From Nitrospirota bacterium (lineage in GTDB: Bacteria > Nitrospirota > Thermodesulfovibrionia > SZUA-242), in contig JALUUO010000040.1 of NCBI GenBank assembly GCA_027021335.1, forward strand, positions 1 to 51,209: DNA of 51,209 nt. Direction: 5' to 3'. Positions 17,357-26,491 of the stretch are shown here, piece after piece (within the stretch, counting starts at the first letter, position 1; each line of letters opens with the position of its first letter). The translations under genes and the position numbers were made by a program. The notes under the pieces were generated by a model. The model saw only the letters and a list, made by a program, of their open reading frames with translations, was not told where the DNA came from and did no database searches.

Positions 17357-19162
17357 CTATTGCAGAATATCAGGAATGCCGTCTGCAGGATCAATATCTT
17401 CATTGATAAATGCCCCCTGCACCAGTACCCCACCAAAATACGTATCAGGAAAAAGCCCTGAAACACCGTTGCCGGAAAAGGGTGGAAGAATATCTCTTAA
17501 ATCCTGAGTTCCCCTGGGTCCAAAGAAGTAGGTGAGATCTATTATGGCATCATCAGAGCTGTCTAACGGTGTGCCGTTATCACTCAAGATGCATGGACCG
17601 GACAAGCAGGTTTTGGCAACAGCAATTATATTCCTCGCTCCTGCTATCTCTCCTGTAGTCATACCCTCAAGGGTAATTAAGTCATCACTTTGATCGTCAA
17701 CCTCATTTTGAATCGAATTTATACCTGCATCAAGGTCATCCAGGCTTTCAGCTATATGACCACTGGCATCACTTAGAAGATCTAAAGGCGATTTATCCAT
17801 ATTCAGCAGTAAAAAACCTGGGTTTTCATCAAGGAACCGCTCTGTTGTAAGAGAATCACCGGCAAACAATACCAGATATCTACCAGTATCAAAATCAAGA
17901 TCGTAGGCATGCGCTATTAAAAGAGATGCCAAAGTACTTTTCATTGCTGCCCTGACAATAAGAACATCACCATAGTCGAGATCCACCGTACCTTCAAAAA
18001 AAGCTGCAGGTTCTGTCAGTTGTTTGTTAAATTGTGTGGAAACAGCATCAAGGTTAATAATAGCTCCTTTGAGCTCCGGCCTAACCACGTTGTATAAAAA
18101 TGCTTGTAATTCTCCCGCAGTTGGAGAATTATCAGGAATAAAACCATCACAAGAGATTGCCTCAGCATTAGCACGTGCCAAGTCCGAATCTTCACAACCT
18201 AACCTATCCAGGATATCTCCCAGGCTATTCATATCATAGGGGTTTCCATCAGAGTAGTAGTCAAATCCAATGGCGGCTATTCTGGTTAACGCATAAAAAA
18301 CTCTTGCAGTATCAGCATCATTAGTAGTGACATTACTTTTGGGCTTTTCGGCCGAATCAACAGCCGCTTTGAAAAAGTCTCTGGCTCTCAGCATCCAGCC
18401 ATTGTTTAAGGCGCTAAAACCATTGGCCAACAGCTCGTTGAAAGACAAACCTGTGGTGATTGGTTTATTTATGACTATTGGAATATCGGTATTTTCCAGT
18501 CCGGCATTTACGCCCGGAGTATCTGTAGGGTTATTTTCTGCAATCGCCTTTCCTCTTTCGATATTAGTATCCATAAAACCAAGATTTATAGTTACTGAAG
18601 AGGTTAGAGAAAAGACATTAGTGTCACTTACAGAATCTCCGTTAGTATCAAAATAAAGAGGATAAACACCAAAACGTATAAGGTAGAGACGTATACTCTG
18701 CCCAACAGGAATACCGGTTAGGGTAAAAGAGTACCGCCCATCTATACCAGGCGAATTACCTGTTGTGTCATAACTTGCAATAATGTCTCCACTTTCATTT
18801 ACTGCCAGTATAACTGTCCCGCTAACACTGCCGGAAATAGCTCCGGTTTTATCAGTATCAGTGCCACCACCCGTACCGGTATCGTCGTCCCCCCCTGCAT
18901 CATCACCGGTTCCGGTATCATCATCACCCGTCGTCCCGGTGTCATCACCTGTTCCGGTCTTACCACCGGTTCCGGCATCATCATCACCCGTCGTCCCGGT
19001 GTCATCACCTGTTCCGGTCTTACCACCGGTTTCGGTTTGACCTCCAGCCGACGAGTCTTTTTTGTCTTTACCTGAGCCACAAGCCACAAAAGCTGTTGCC
19101 AGGAATACAAATAAAAGCAGTATAATTACAGTAATACCGCGATGTTGTAGTTTTTGTTTCAT
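17357..19162 (-). CDS. Large lipoprotein with variable Gly/Thr/Asp linker (paralogue A)
   Basis: 601 residues. A lipoprotein signal peptide ends in FLATAFVAC. A low-complexity linker of Gly, Thr and Asp (about residues 40-105) is encoded by a 60-bp DNA repeat. A small beta-sandwich-like module follows (YSFTLTGIPVGQSIRLYLIR), then a helical domain of about 350 residues with TPR-like phrases (GFSALNNGWMLRARDFFKAA). The C-terminus ends in DPADGIPDILQ, like a thrombospondin-type calcium loop. It is clearly homologous along its length to the gene at 19505-21157. Function unknown; probably attached to the outer membrane. Confidence 0.8.
   Translation of the reverse strand: MKQKLQHRGITVIILLLFVFLATAFVACGSGKDKKDSSAGGQTETGGKTGTGDDTGTTGDDDAGTGGKTGTGDDTGTTGDDDTGTGDDAGGDDDTGTGGGTDTDKTGAISGSVSGTVILAVNESGDIIASYDTTGNSPGIDGRYSFTLTGIPVGQSIRLYLIRFGVYPLYFDTNGDSVSDTNVFSLTSSVTINLGFMDTNIERGKAIAENNPTDTPGVNAGLENTDIPIVINKPITTGLSFNELLANGFSALNNGWMLRARDFFKAAVDSAEKPKSNVTTNDADTARVFYALTRIAAIGFDYYSDGNPYDMNSLGDILDRLGCEDSDLARANAEAISCDGFIPDNSPTAGELQAFLYNVVRPELKGAIINLDAVSTQFNKQLTEPAAFFEGTVDLDYGDVLIVRAAMKSTLASLLIAHAYDLDFDTGRYLVLFAGDSLTTERFLDENPGFLLLNMDKSPLDLLSDASGHIAESLDDLDAGINSIQNEVDDQSDDLITLEGMTTGEIAGARNIIAVAKTCLSGPCILSDNGTPLDSSDDAIIDLTYFFGPRGTQDLRDILPPFSGNGVSGLFPDTYFGGVLVQGAFINEDIDPADGIPDILQ
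18905..19029. repeat. 60-bp tandem repeat inside lipoprotein A
   Basis: Two nearly identical 60-base units (18905-18964 and 18965-19024; they differ at single bases) encode the repeated linker TGTGDDTGTTGDDD(A/T)GTGGK. Unit length is a multiple of three, so copy-number change would alter the linker length without a frameshift. The paralogue at 19505-21157 lacks the repeat. Confidence 0.9.
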
Positions 19163-19504
19163 TAGATAGCCTCCTAATTATGTTATATACTGCATGAAAT
19201 TCCCGGCCTTTAATTTAATTTATATTTTACTTTCTATGACCAGGGTAATCCCATCTAATCCCATGCGTATCCAATGAAAAACCAAATACCATAATACATG
19301 GCAGCCATATGTCAAAACTTAACATTAAGACGCACAAGGCATGTTTATATTATACCTGTTTTGACTTATACTTGCTTTCCATGCACATAGCCCTAAATAA
19401 AAATCTGCCTGTGCATTACACACAGGCAGAGCATATCGTACGCTTAGTTACAATAAGGTCAGATTCCACTTTGCAGGCGGAATAAGACAAAGGCATCAGG
19501 AACC
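19163..19504. other. Intergenic region between the two lipoprotein paralogues
   Basis: 342 bases without a credible ORF. It contains the TTAGGAGGC ribosome binding site and presumably the promoter of lipoprotein A on its left, and the terminator of lipoprotein B at 19394-19430. Confidence 0.5.
19394..19430 (-). terminator. Rho-independent terminator after lipoprotein B
   Basis: A ten-base perfect stem TCTGCCTGTG/CACAGGCAGA (19404-19413 with 19421-19430) has a seven-base loop and, on the minus strand, a following TTTTTATTT. It lies about 75 bases after the stop codon of the gene at 19505-21157. Confidence 0.85.
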
Positions 19505-21157
19505 CTACTGTAGAATATCAGGAATGCCATCTCCGTTGGTGTCTTCATTAACAACGGGCCCTTGTACCAATAAGCCACCAAAATCAGGAGCCGGAGGTTG
19601 AGGGAAAAGTCCTGAAACATCATCACCGGAAAAGGGTGGAAGAATATCTCTTAAATCCTGAGTTCCCATGGGTCCAAAGAAGTAGGTGAGATCTATTATG
19701 GTATCATCAGACATATACTCTGGTGTCCCGTTCTCATCCACTGTGCATGGACCAACCAGACAGGTTTGGGCATTAGCAATGATATCCTTTGCCTCTGTTA
19801 TCTCATCCGGAGTCATATCCTCAAAGGTAATTAAGTCATCACTCTGATCGTCAGACTCAGCTTCAATAGAACCTATGCCTGCATCCAGATCATTCAAGCT
19901 TCCGCTTATATAACCATTGGCCTCACTGAGAATATCTGAGTATAATCTATTTCCCGTATCCACCAGCGATAGAAAATCAGGATTATCGTCAAGGAACTGC
20001 TCCGTCGTTAGAGCCTCATCATTCGATACTGCATCAATATCAAAATCAAGGTCATAGGCGTACCCAATTAAAAGATAAGCCAAGCTGCTTTTGATTGCCG
20101 CTCTGATAATAAGGACATCGCCATAATCGAGTTCTGTGCTATTTTCAAAAGGCTCCGTCAGTTGTTTGTTGAATGACGGAGAAACATCATCAAGATTATC
20201 AATAGCCCCTTCAAGCTCAGAACCGGCGACACTGTAGAGGAATGTCTGAAATTCTCCTGCAGTAGGAGAGTTCCCGGGCAAAGAATCGGGACATGAGATT
20301 GCATCAGCATTTGCGCGTGCTGAATCCGAACTTTCACACCCCAAGCGATCCAAAATATCTCCAAACTTGTTCATATCACTGGCATTTCCGTCTGAATAGT
20401 AGTCGAAACTAAGTGCGGCTATCCTTGTTAATGCATAAAAAACTCTTGCTGTATCGGCATCGTCTGTGTTGTTGCTTCCGGCTGAATCAACCGCAGCTTT
20501 AAAATAAGCTCTAGCTCTGAGTACCCAGCCATCGTTTAAAGCATCAAAGCCGTTAGCCAGTAACTCGCTCAAAGAAAGTCCTGAGGTAGGTGGCTCATTT
20601 AAGACAGTGGGAATACTGGCATTCTCCGTTCCAGCACTTACACCCGGGGTATCTGTCGGAGCACTCTGAGGTATGGCACGCCCTATTTCAACACCGGTAT
20701 CTACAAACCCAAGATCTATAGTTACCGAAGATGTTAAAGAAAAAACATTAGTGTCACTGACAGCATTTCCATCACTGTCAAAATAGACAGGATAAATACC
20801 AGCTCTTATAAGATAAACACGAATGCTCTGTCCAACAGGAATGCCGGTCAGGGTAAAGGAGTAGTTCCCATTTACATCAGGTGTCTTGCCTGTAGTATCG
20901 TCACTGGCAACTATATCTCCACTATCATTTACCGCTATTACAGTAGTTCCACTGACACTGCCGGAAATCGTTCCGGTCTCACCAGGTGTTTCAGTCTTAC
21001 CGCCTGTTACATTGTCACCGCCTGTTTCGGTTGGGCTTTCCGTCTCAGGGGTAGTTTTGTTTTCATCTCCCCCACAAGCCACGATGCCTGTTGTCAGGAA
21101 TACAAATAAAAACAGCATGAGTGCAACAGTATTGCGTTGTTGTAGACTTTGTTTCAT
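19505..21157 (-). CDS. Large lipoprotein, paralogue B
   Basis: 550 residues with the same plan as the 17357-19162 gene. It has a lipoprotein signal (FLTTGIVAC), a shorter Glu/Thr/Gly linker, the YSFTLTGIPVGQSIRVYLIR module and a long helical domain. It also shares conserved motifs such as IIDLTYFFGP/GTQDLRDILPPFSG and a C-terminal calcium-type loop DTNGDGIPDILQ. The two genes arose by tandem duplication. A strong ribosome binding site (TTAGGAGGC) is shared in position by both. No family recognised. Gene neighbours (GH13 enzyme upstream, barrel and LptC-like downstream) point to an envelope role. Confidence 0.8.
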   Translation of the reverse strand: MKQSLQQRNTVALMLFLFVFLTTGIVACGGDENKTTPETESPTETGGDNVTGGKTETPGETGTISGSVSGTTVIAVNDSGDIVASDDTTGKTPDVNGNYSFTLTGIPVGQSIRVYLIRAGIYPVYFDSDGNAVSDTNVFSLTSSVTIDLGFVDTGVEIGRAIPQSAPTDTPGVSAGTENASIPTVLNEPPTSGLSLSELLANGFDALNDGWVLRARAYFKAAVDSAGSNNTDDADTARVFYALTRIAALSFDYYSDGNASDMNKFGDILDRLGCESSDSARANADAISCPDSLPGNSPTAGEFQTFLYSVAGSELEGAIDNLDDVSPSFNKQLTEPFENSTELDYGDVLIIRAAIKSSLAYLLIGYAYDLDFDIDAVSNDEALTTEQFLDDNPDFLSLVDTGNRLYSDILSEANGYISGSLNDLDAGIGSIEAESDDQSDDLITFEDMTPDEITEAKDIIANAQTCLVGPCTVDENGTPEYMSDDTIIDLTYFFGPMGTQDLRDILPPFSGDDVSGLFPQPPAPDFGGLLVQGPVVNEDTNGDGIPDILQ

Positions 21158-21172
21158 TAAATCGCCTCCTAA

Positions 21173-21206
21173 TTTATTATATACCCTCGTTTATTATATA
21201 TCCTCG
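21173..21206 (-). promoter_or_regulatory. Duplicated -10-like element before lipoprotein B
   Basis: A 17-bp unit occurs twice in tandem (21173-21189 and 21190-21206, one base different). Read on the minus strand each copy carries ATATAAT, so two potential -10 boxes sit 17 bases apart just upstream of the ribosome binding site of the lipoprotein gene. A matching -35 is not obvious. Confidence 0.45.
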
Positions 21207-21220
21207 TAAAAAAAATATCA

Positions 21221-22948
21221 TCACTTCTTTTTTGGAGCCCTAAGTATCGCCATCTTATGTCCTTGAAGCGGAACACGCACATAGGCCCTGCCTGATGATT
21301 CTTTAACAGCCAAGGACTTCCCTCCGGCAAGGATATTAATTAATTTGCTTCCCGGCGGAGTAAGGTTTATATCTACGGTTATGCAGTCTTGCCTTGGTGC
21401 GGAATCCAGGTTAATAGCAACAATAACTTCATCCGTATCCAGAATCCTTGAGAAGGCAAGTGTACTTTGGCCATTATCAGGATAAGCAAACCATCTGCCG
21501 TCTTCTGATATTTCCCGAAAATACTGCCGTCCATACTTAAGTGCGGGCTCTTTAGTTCTTATCTCTGCAATAGATTTAATTCCCTGGTAGATTTCATGCT
21601 TATCATCAAAAAACTGTACACCGGTTGTATCAAACGCTCCCCAGTTACCACCAAACATACACTCTCTGACATAACGGTCATTATCACCACCACCGTCAAA
21701 ACCCTGCTCTGTACCGTAGTAAATGCAGGGAATTCCCTGACTGGTCAGAAGGTAGCCGATTGCAAGCACCGCTTGCCCGGTATTAGGGTTGCCATGCATG
21801 AAACGCCGGTAAGGCCTTGACATCTGGTCATGGTTATCCACAAATGTTACAAAGTAACGGCTGGCTTCTCCGTGATCGGCATAAAGAGTTTTGAACCGGT
21901 CGTAACGCTCACGCAGATGAGAGGGATTCAGGAAACCCTTAATAACCTCCTCCAGTATAAAGTAGAGTGGGAAGTCCAAAGCAGCATCAAGGGAGGGAAA
22001 ACGCTCATTGGTTCCAGGAATCCTGCTGTTACGCCCGATATAACGCTGTAACTCCATGTCATTACCTACTATTTCACCAAATATAAAGAAGTTGTCTTTG
22101 CCTATCTTCTTTGCATATTCACGCACAGCATTACAAAAAATGGCTGTTGCCGTATCCTCCATGTGTTTTACGGTATCCACCCTGAAACCGTCAATGTCAG
22201 CAACAGCTACCCAGTACTTATAAGCTTTTATCAATGTGTTTAAAACATCCGGCCGGGTAATATCCAGTTCTTTTAAGCTTAGAAAATCACCGTTTACAGC
22301 CTCATCACGATCGCCCCAGTTTCTGATCTGTCCTCTTCTTTTGTACGATTGCAGATTCTGTATCTCCAGGGGCCAGACAGCATCGTCTTTTTGAAGGCCC
22401 TGAGCGCTGTCAACTTCCCGCCAGAAACCAAAATCAAAAGGTCCCGGCGCATCTTTCCAGTAGTAGTACGGATAGTCACCCGGATACGCCCAGTTATCAC
22501 CTGTATGGTTAATTATGATATCCAGTATCACATACATTCCCCTTGCATGAGCTTCTTTTACAAGTTGCTGGAGGTCTTTCTTTGTACCGAATCTTTTATC
22601 CACCTCAAGGAAGTCCTGAATGCCGTATCCATGGTAACTGTCATTTTTTTCCTTACGGTTTTTAAATATAGGACTCAACCAGATAGCAGTGCATCCAAGG
22701 CTATGTATGTAGTCAAGCCTGCGAATAATGCCCTTCAGATTGCCTCCCTGAAAAACACCTCCCTGTTGCGGATCCCTGCCTTTGGGGGTGGAATCAGGAT
22801 TGTAAGGTGGAATGTTCTGCTTGTTATTATCAAAGCGGTCAACTAAAAGGAAGTAAATAAACTGCTCTCTCCAGTCACGTGGTGATGGAAAAACTTTACC
22901 TGCTGGATTAAATTTCAACTCATTTACAGATGTAAGTTTTTTCGGCAT
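21221..22948 (-). CDS. GH13 alpha-amylase family enzyme, cytoplasmic
   Basis: 575 residues. The (beta/alpha)8 glycoside hydrolase family 13 motifs appear in order: region I DIIINHTGDN (about residue 143), region II GFRVDTVKH with the nucleophile aspartate (about 250), region III FIFGEIVGN with the acid/base glutamate (about 290), and region IV FVDNHDQ (about 367). No signal peptide is seen, so it should act on internal glucans or maltodextrins, by hydrolysis or glucosyl transfer. A small C-terminal beta domain ends at AILRAPKKK. Substrate cannot be assigned. GGAGGTC lies close before the ATG. Confidence 0.9.
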   Translation of the reverse strand: MPKKLTSVNELKFNPAGKVFPSPRDWREQFIYFLLVDRFDNNKQNIPPYNPDSTPKGRDPQQGGVFQGGNLKGIIRRLDYIHSLGCTAIWLSPIFKNRKEKNDSYHGYGIQDFLEVDKRFGTKKDLQQLVKEAHARGMYVILDIIINHTGDNWAYPGDYPYYYWKDAPGPFDFGFWREVDSAQGLQKDDAVWPLEIQNLQSYKRRGQIRNWGDRDEAVNGDFLSLKELDITRPDVLNTLIKAYKYWVAVADIDGFRVDTVKHMEDTATAIFCNAVREYAKKIGKDNFFIFGEIVGNDMELQRYIGRNSRIPGTNERFPSLDAALDFPLYFILEEVIKGFLNPSHLRERYDRFKTLYADHGEASRYFVTFVDNHDQMSRPYRRFMHGNPNTGQAVLAIGYLLTSQGIPCIYYGTEQGFDGGGDNDRYVRECMFGGNWGAFDTTGVQFFDDKHEIYQGIKSIAEIRTKEPALKYGRQYFREISEDGRWFAYPDNGQSTLAFSRILDTDEVIVAINLDSAPRQDCITVDINLTPPGSKLINILAGGKSLAVKESSGRAYVRVPLQGHKMAILRAPKKK

Positions 22949-23038
22949 AATTGACCTCCTTAAATCTACATGCCCAAAGACATGGAGTAAGAAAAACCTG
23001 AGTTGTTTTTAGACAAACCACTATAAGTGCTATCCACC

Positions 23039-24832
23039 TTAGCCAGTAACCGAAATCACCTCCTCGTATGTCGTAACGCCTTCAAGCATCTTTTTTACAG
23101 CCGCCTCTTTGAGAGTGATCATACCTGCGGCTCTCGCCTCTCTTCTTATGGCCACTGTGTCTGCAGCTTCTGAAAGCAGGGAGTGTATATTATCTGAAAG
23201 GGGCATTATCTCGTATATCCCGGTCCTTCCTTTATATCCGGTGCCTCTACACTCCGCACATCCCGCTCCATAGAATACATTATATGCTTTTTTTTCAATA
23301 CCCAGGTATCCAACCTCTTCAGGTCTGAGAATTCTCTCTTTTTTACACTGATCGCATATTTTCCTTACAAGCCTCTGAGCAACTATACCCAGTACGCTCG
23401 AAGATATTAAAAACGCGGGCACGCCCAGGTCCAGCAACCTGGTAATAGATGAAGGCGCATCATTCGTATGAAGAGTGGAAAGGACAAGATGCCCGGTAAG
23501 AGCGGCTTGCACGGCGTTGTTAACCGTCTCTGAGTCTCTTATCTCACCCACCATTATTATATCCGGGTCCTGACGTAGTATTGTTCTTAAACTTCCGGCA
23601 AAGTCCACACCTATCTGTGGCATTACACCTACCTGGTTGAACTCCTCGACAACCATCTCTATGGGGTCTTCAATGGTTATTATATTTACTTCAGGCGTCG
23701 AGAGGAATTTAAGCGCTGAGTAAAGCGTGGTTGTTTTTCCACTTCCGGTGGGGCCGGTAACAAGAATTATTCCATAGGTTTTTTTAAGGAATGAGCTGAA
23801 GAGATCGTACTCTCTAGGATAAAAGCCGAGGTCTTTTAATTCCTGAAAAAGTATGTCAGGATCGAATATCCTTATGACTATTTTTTCTCCAAATGCGGTA
23901 GGAAGAGTCGAGACCCTCAGTTCCACATCTTTACCTCTGTACGAAGTTTTTATTCTACCGTCCTGGGGTCTTCGTTTTTCCGCAATATCCATCCTGGAAA
24001 GCATTTTGATCCTTGATATCATGGACGGATGCACTGCTTTTGGGATAGTGTGTATATGATGGAGCACTCCATCAATCCTGAGCCTTACATACGATTTTTC
24101 CCTTTTAGGTTCAATATGTATATCGCTGGCTCTCTGTTCATATGCATAGTAAAGAAGATATTCAACAGCGTTTACAATGTGTTTGTCTGTCGCCTCTATA
24201 TCAGTAGTTCCTTTTAACTTTACGTACTGTTCAAGGTTTCCAAGCTGGCTGCTGCTTGACGACTCTTTTTCCGCTGCCACTACCGAGTAACGAAAACCGT
24301 AAAACTCTCTTACTATTCTCAGAATATCCGTCTTGGAACTTAAAACAAGGTTCACATCTATTTTCTTAGTTCTCTTAAGGTTTTCAACAGGCTCAAGGTT
24401 GAAAGGATCGGCTATAGCCACGGTTAACACCCCTTCATTTTCTTCAATGGGTATTATCAGGTGTCTCTGGGCAAAGGGTCTCGGAATATATGCTGTTACC
24501 ACATCCAAGTCGAGTTTTAAAGGGTCAATTTTTTTATAAGGGATACCAACATCACCGGCAATGACTTCGGTGATTATATCTTCGGTAAGTTTTTTTTGGG
24601 GAGAGCTTACAGTTTCGAAATTAAAAGATGCTATTATCTCGGCGGGTGATATAGTCTCATAAATTGTTTGGGATTTTTTTGAGGAGTAAAAAGAGTCTTG
24701 CAGTTTCTTGAGTTTTGCACGCTGTACATCCTCTTTTATTAGTAATTCCTGTTTCTGCTCATCGGTTAAAAGTTTCTTCTCTTTAAGCAGGTTTGCCAGG
24801 TAATCAACTGTCAGGTTCTTATTTTTCGTCAT
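23039..24832 (-). CDS. GspE/PilB-type secretion or pilus ATPase
   Basis: 597 residues. An N-terminal MshEN-type domain (about 65-190) precedes the AAA-like ATPase core with Walker A GPTGSGKTTT (about 355), the Asp box TIEDPIEM, Walker B DIIMVGEIRDSET, and the His box STLHTNDA. A tetracysteine zinc site (CDQCKK...CAECRGTGYKGRTG) near residue 495 is typical of assembly ATPases GspE and PilB rather than PilT. It powers type IV pilus assembly or type II secretion at the inner membrane. No other pilus or secretion genes are adjacent, so which system it serves is open. Confidence 0.93.
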   Translation of the reverse strand: MTKNKNLTVDYLANLLKEKKLLTDEQKQELLIKEDVQRAKLKKLQDSFYSSKKSQTIYETISPAEIIASFNFETVSSPQKKLTEDIITEVIAGDVGIPYKKIDPLKLDLDVVTAYIPRPFAQRHLIIPIEENEGVLTVAIADPFNLEPVENLKRTKKIDVNLVLSSKTDILRIVREFYGFRYSVVAAEKESSSSSQLGNLEQYVKLKGTTDIEATDKHIVNAVEYLLYYAYEQRASDIHIEPKREKSYVRLRIDGVLHHIHTIPKAVHPSMISRIKMLSRMDIAEKRRPQDGRIKTSYRGKDVELRVSTLPTAFGEKIVIRIFDPDILFQELKDLGFYPREYDLFSSFLKKTYGIILVTGPTGSGKTTTLYSALKFLSTPEVNIITIEDPIEMVVEEFNQVGVMPQIGVDFAGSLRTILRQDPDIIMVGEIRDSETVNNAVQAALTGHLVLSTLHTNDAPSSITRLLDLGVPAFLISSSVLGIVAQRLVRKICDQCKKERILRPEEVGYLGIEKKAYNVFYGAGCAECRGTGYKGRTGIYEIMPLSDNIHSLLSEAADTVAIRREARAAGMITLKEAAVKKMLEGVTTYEEVISVTG

Positions 24833-25063
24833 AAATTTATAATCCTACTTTTAAATAGTAATTTTGCAAGTCTTCATGCCGTTTAGGTCTTTTAAGTGCT
24901 GATCTACTGAAAAAGCATAGCCAGCCGCAAAGATACTATACGCTAAAAAGGGCATAATTACTTCCTGCTATATAACGATGTACATTGCTTAGGCTGTATT
25001 TTGAAGCAAGAAATAGGATAAAATGAAATAAATAGCCGTTTTCATTTATAAGGATATCTAAGA

Positions 25064-26491
25064 ATGCTGTTTAATAGCTATCCGTTTTTACTTCTTGTAA
25101 TAATAACATTTTTCATATACTACTCAAGACCTTTTGAAAGACACCAGGTGCTGGTACTGATCATATCCAGTCTTATTTTTTACGGATATACTCAACCATA
25201 CCTTCTTATTCTATTATGTCTATCCGCAAGCATTAATGCCGTCACAAGCTATGCCGTCTGCTTCGAAAAAACAGAAAAAAGAAGAAAGCTGCTAGCCATC
25301 TCAGGAGTAACTTTTAACTTGTTGATCCTGGCTTTTTTTAAGTACAACAGGCTATTAGACGGAATGGCGGTAAAAACAATCTCAGAAACCGATAATTTAC
25401 TGCATCTTATAATTAATATCCCTCTGCCGGTTGGAATATCGTTTTATACATTCCAGGGCATAAGCCTTGTTATGGATCTGTATAAACCTGCAAAAACATA
25501 TAACATTGACATTGATCGAGACTTTTTAAGACATTACAAAAAAACCTTTTTTTTTATAACATTTTTTCCCCAACTTGTGGCGGGGCCGATACTTAAGGCA
25601 CATGCTTTTTTCCCTCAAATATCGAGAAAGTACTTAAAAAACATTGATACAGGCTTGGTTTTTAAGGCATTGGTTATGGGGTATTTTTTAAAATCCGTAA
25701 TAGCCGATAACTTAAAAGACCAAACATTTTGGATTACCCACCCATACTTCGAGACACAATCATCCCTTACATTAGTTACTATGCTATTTGGTTATTCAGT
25801 ACAAATATTTGCCGATTTTGCCGGATATTCATTAATAGCAATAGGAGTTGCCGCAATTTTCGGCTACAACCTTCCACAGAATTTTAACTATCCATATATA
25901 TCAGGTACAATCGCCGAATTTTGGAGCAGATGGCATATATCCTTATCTTCCTGGCTTAAAGAATACCTGTATATCAGGCTTGGTGGAAATAGAAAGGGGA
26001 ATATAAGAACATATGCTAATCTTATAACCGTAATGTTTCTGGGCGGACTTTGGCATGGAGCCGCAATGAGTTATGGTGTATGGGGTTTATGGCATGGTAT
26101 CGGACTGGCTATTGAAAGATTTTTACTCAAACATAAAAGGCATAACTTACATCCAGGCACCAGTTTAAGATTTTTACGAATAACTTTTGTCTTTACTTTT
26201 GTTACTTTTGGATGGCTGCTTTTCAAGCTGACAAACATTAATGAGGCTGTTAACTACATTATTGCAATAAAGAAAAATACAGGTTTAACAAATAACTTTT
26301 CTGTTATCTTAAATGTAATCTTCTATTCGCTGCCTGTTTTTTTATACCATGTTATTTATCTCATCAAAAAGAATGATTTTAAAATCGCTGAAGTTATTTT
26401 TAGACATGACTACGCCGTCTACTCTGTTATGTTCGTCATGATCCTTATAAATGGAGGAATTCCCGGTGAATTTGTCTATTTTCAGTTCTGA
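25064..26491 (+). CDS. MBOAT-family O-acyltransferase (AlgI-like)
   Basis: 475 residues, about eleven membrane helices. The family's conserved region is clear: FPQLVAGPI, FADFAGYSLIAIGVAAIFGYNLPQNFNYPYIS in pieces, FWSRWHISLSSWLKEYLYIRLGG, and GGLWHGAAMSYGVWGLWHG with the catalytic histidine. Such proteins move acyl (usually acetyl) groups across the membrane onto exported polysaccharides. The next gene, an SGNH-like protein, is the usual partner that completes transfer. AAGGAT lies eight bases before the ATG. The gene is markedly A/T-rich compared with carB or argD. Confidence 0.93.
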   Translation: MLFNSYPFLLLVIITFFIYYSRPFERHQVLVLIISSLIFYGYTQPYLLILLCLSASINAVTSYAVCFEKTEKRRKLLAISGVTFNLLILAFFKYNRLLDGMAVKTISETDNLLHLIINIPLPVGISFYTFQGISLVMDLYKPAKTYNIDIDRDFLRHYKKTFFFITFFPQLVAGPILKAHAFFPQISRKYLKNIDTGLVFKALVMGYFLKSVIADNLKDQTFWITHPYFETQSSLTLVTMLFGYSVQIFADFAGYSLIAIGVAAIFGYNLPQNFNYPYISGTIAEFWSRWHISLSSWLKEYLYIRLGGNRKGNIRTYANLITVMFLGGLWHGAAMSYGVWGLWHGIGLAIERFLLKHKRHNLHPGTSLRFLRITFVFTFVTFGWLLFKLTNINEAVNYIIAIKKNTGLTNNFSVILNVIFYSLPVFLYHVIYLIKKNDFKIAEVIFRHDYAVYSVMFVMILINGGIPGEFVYFQF

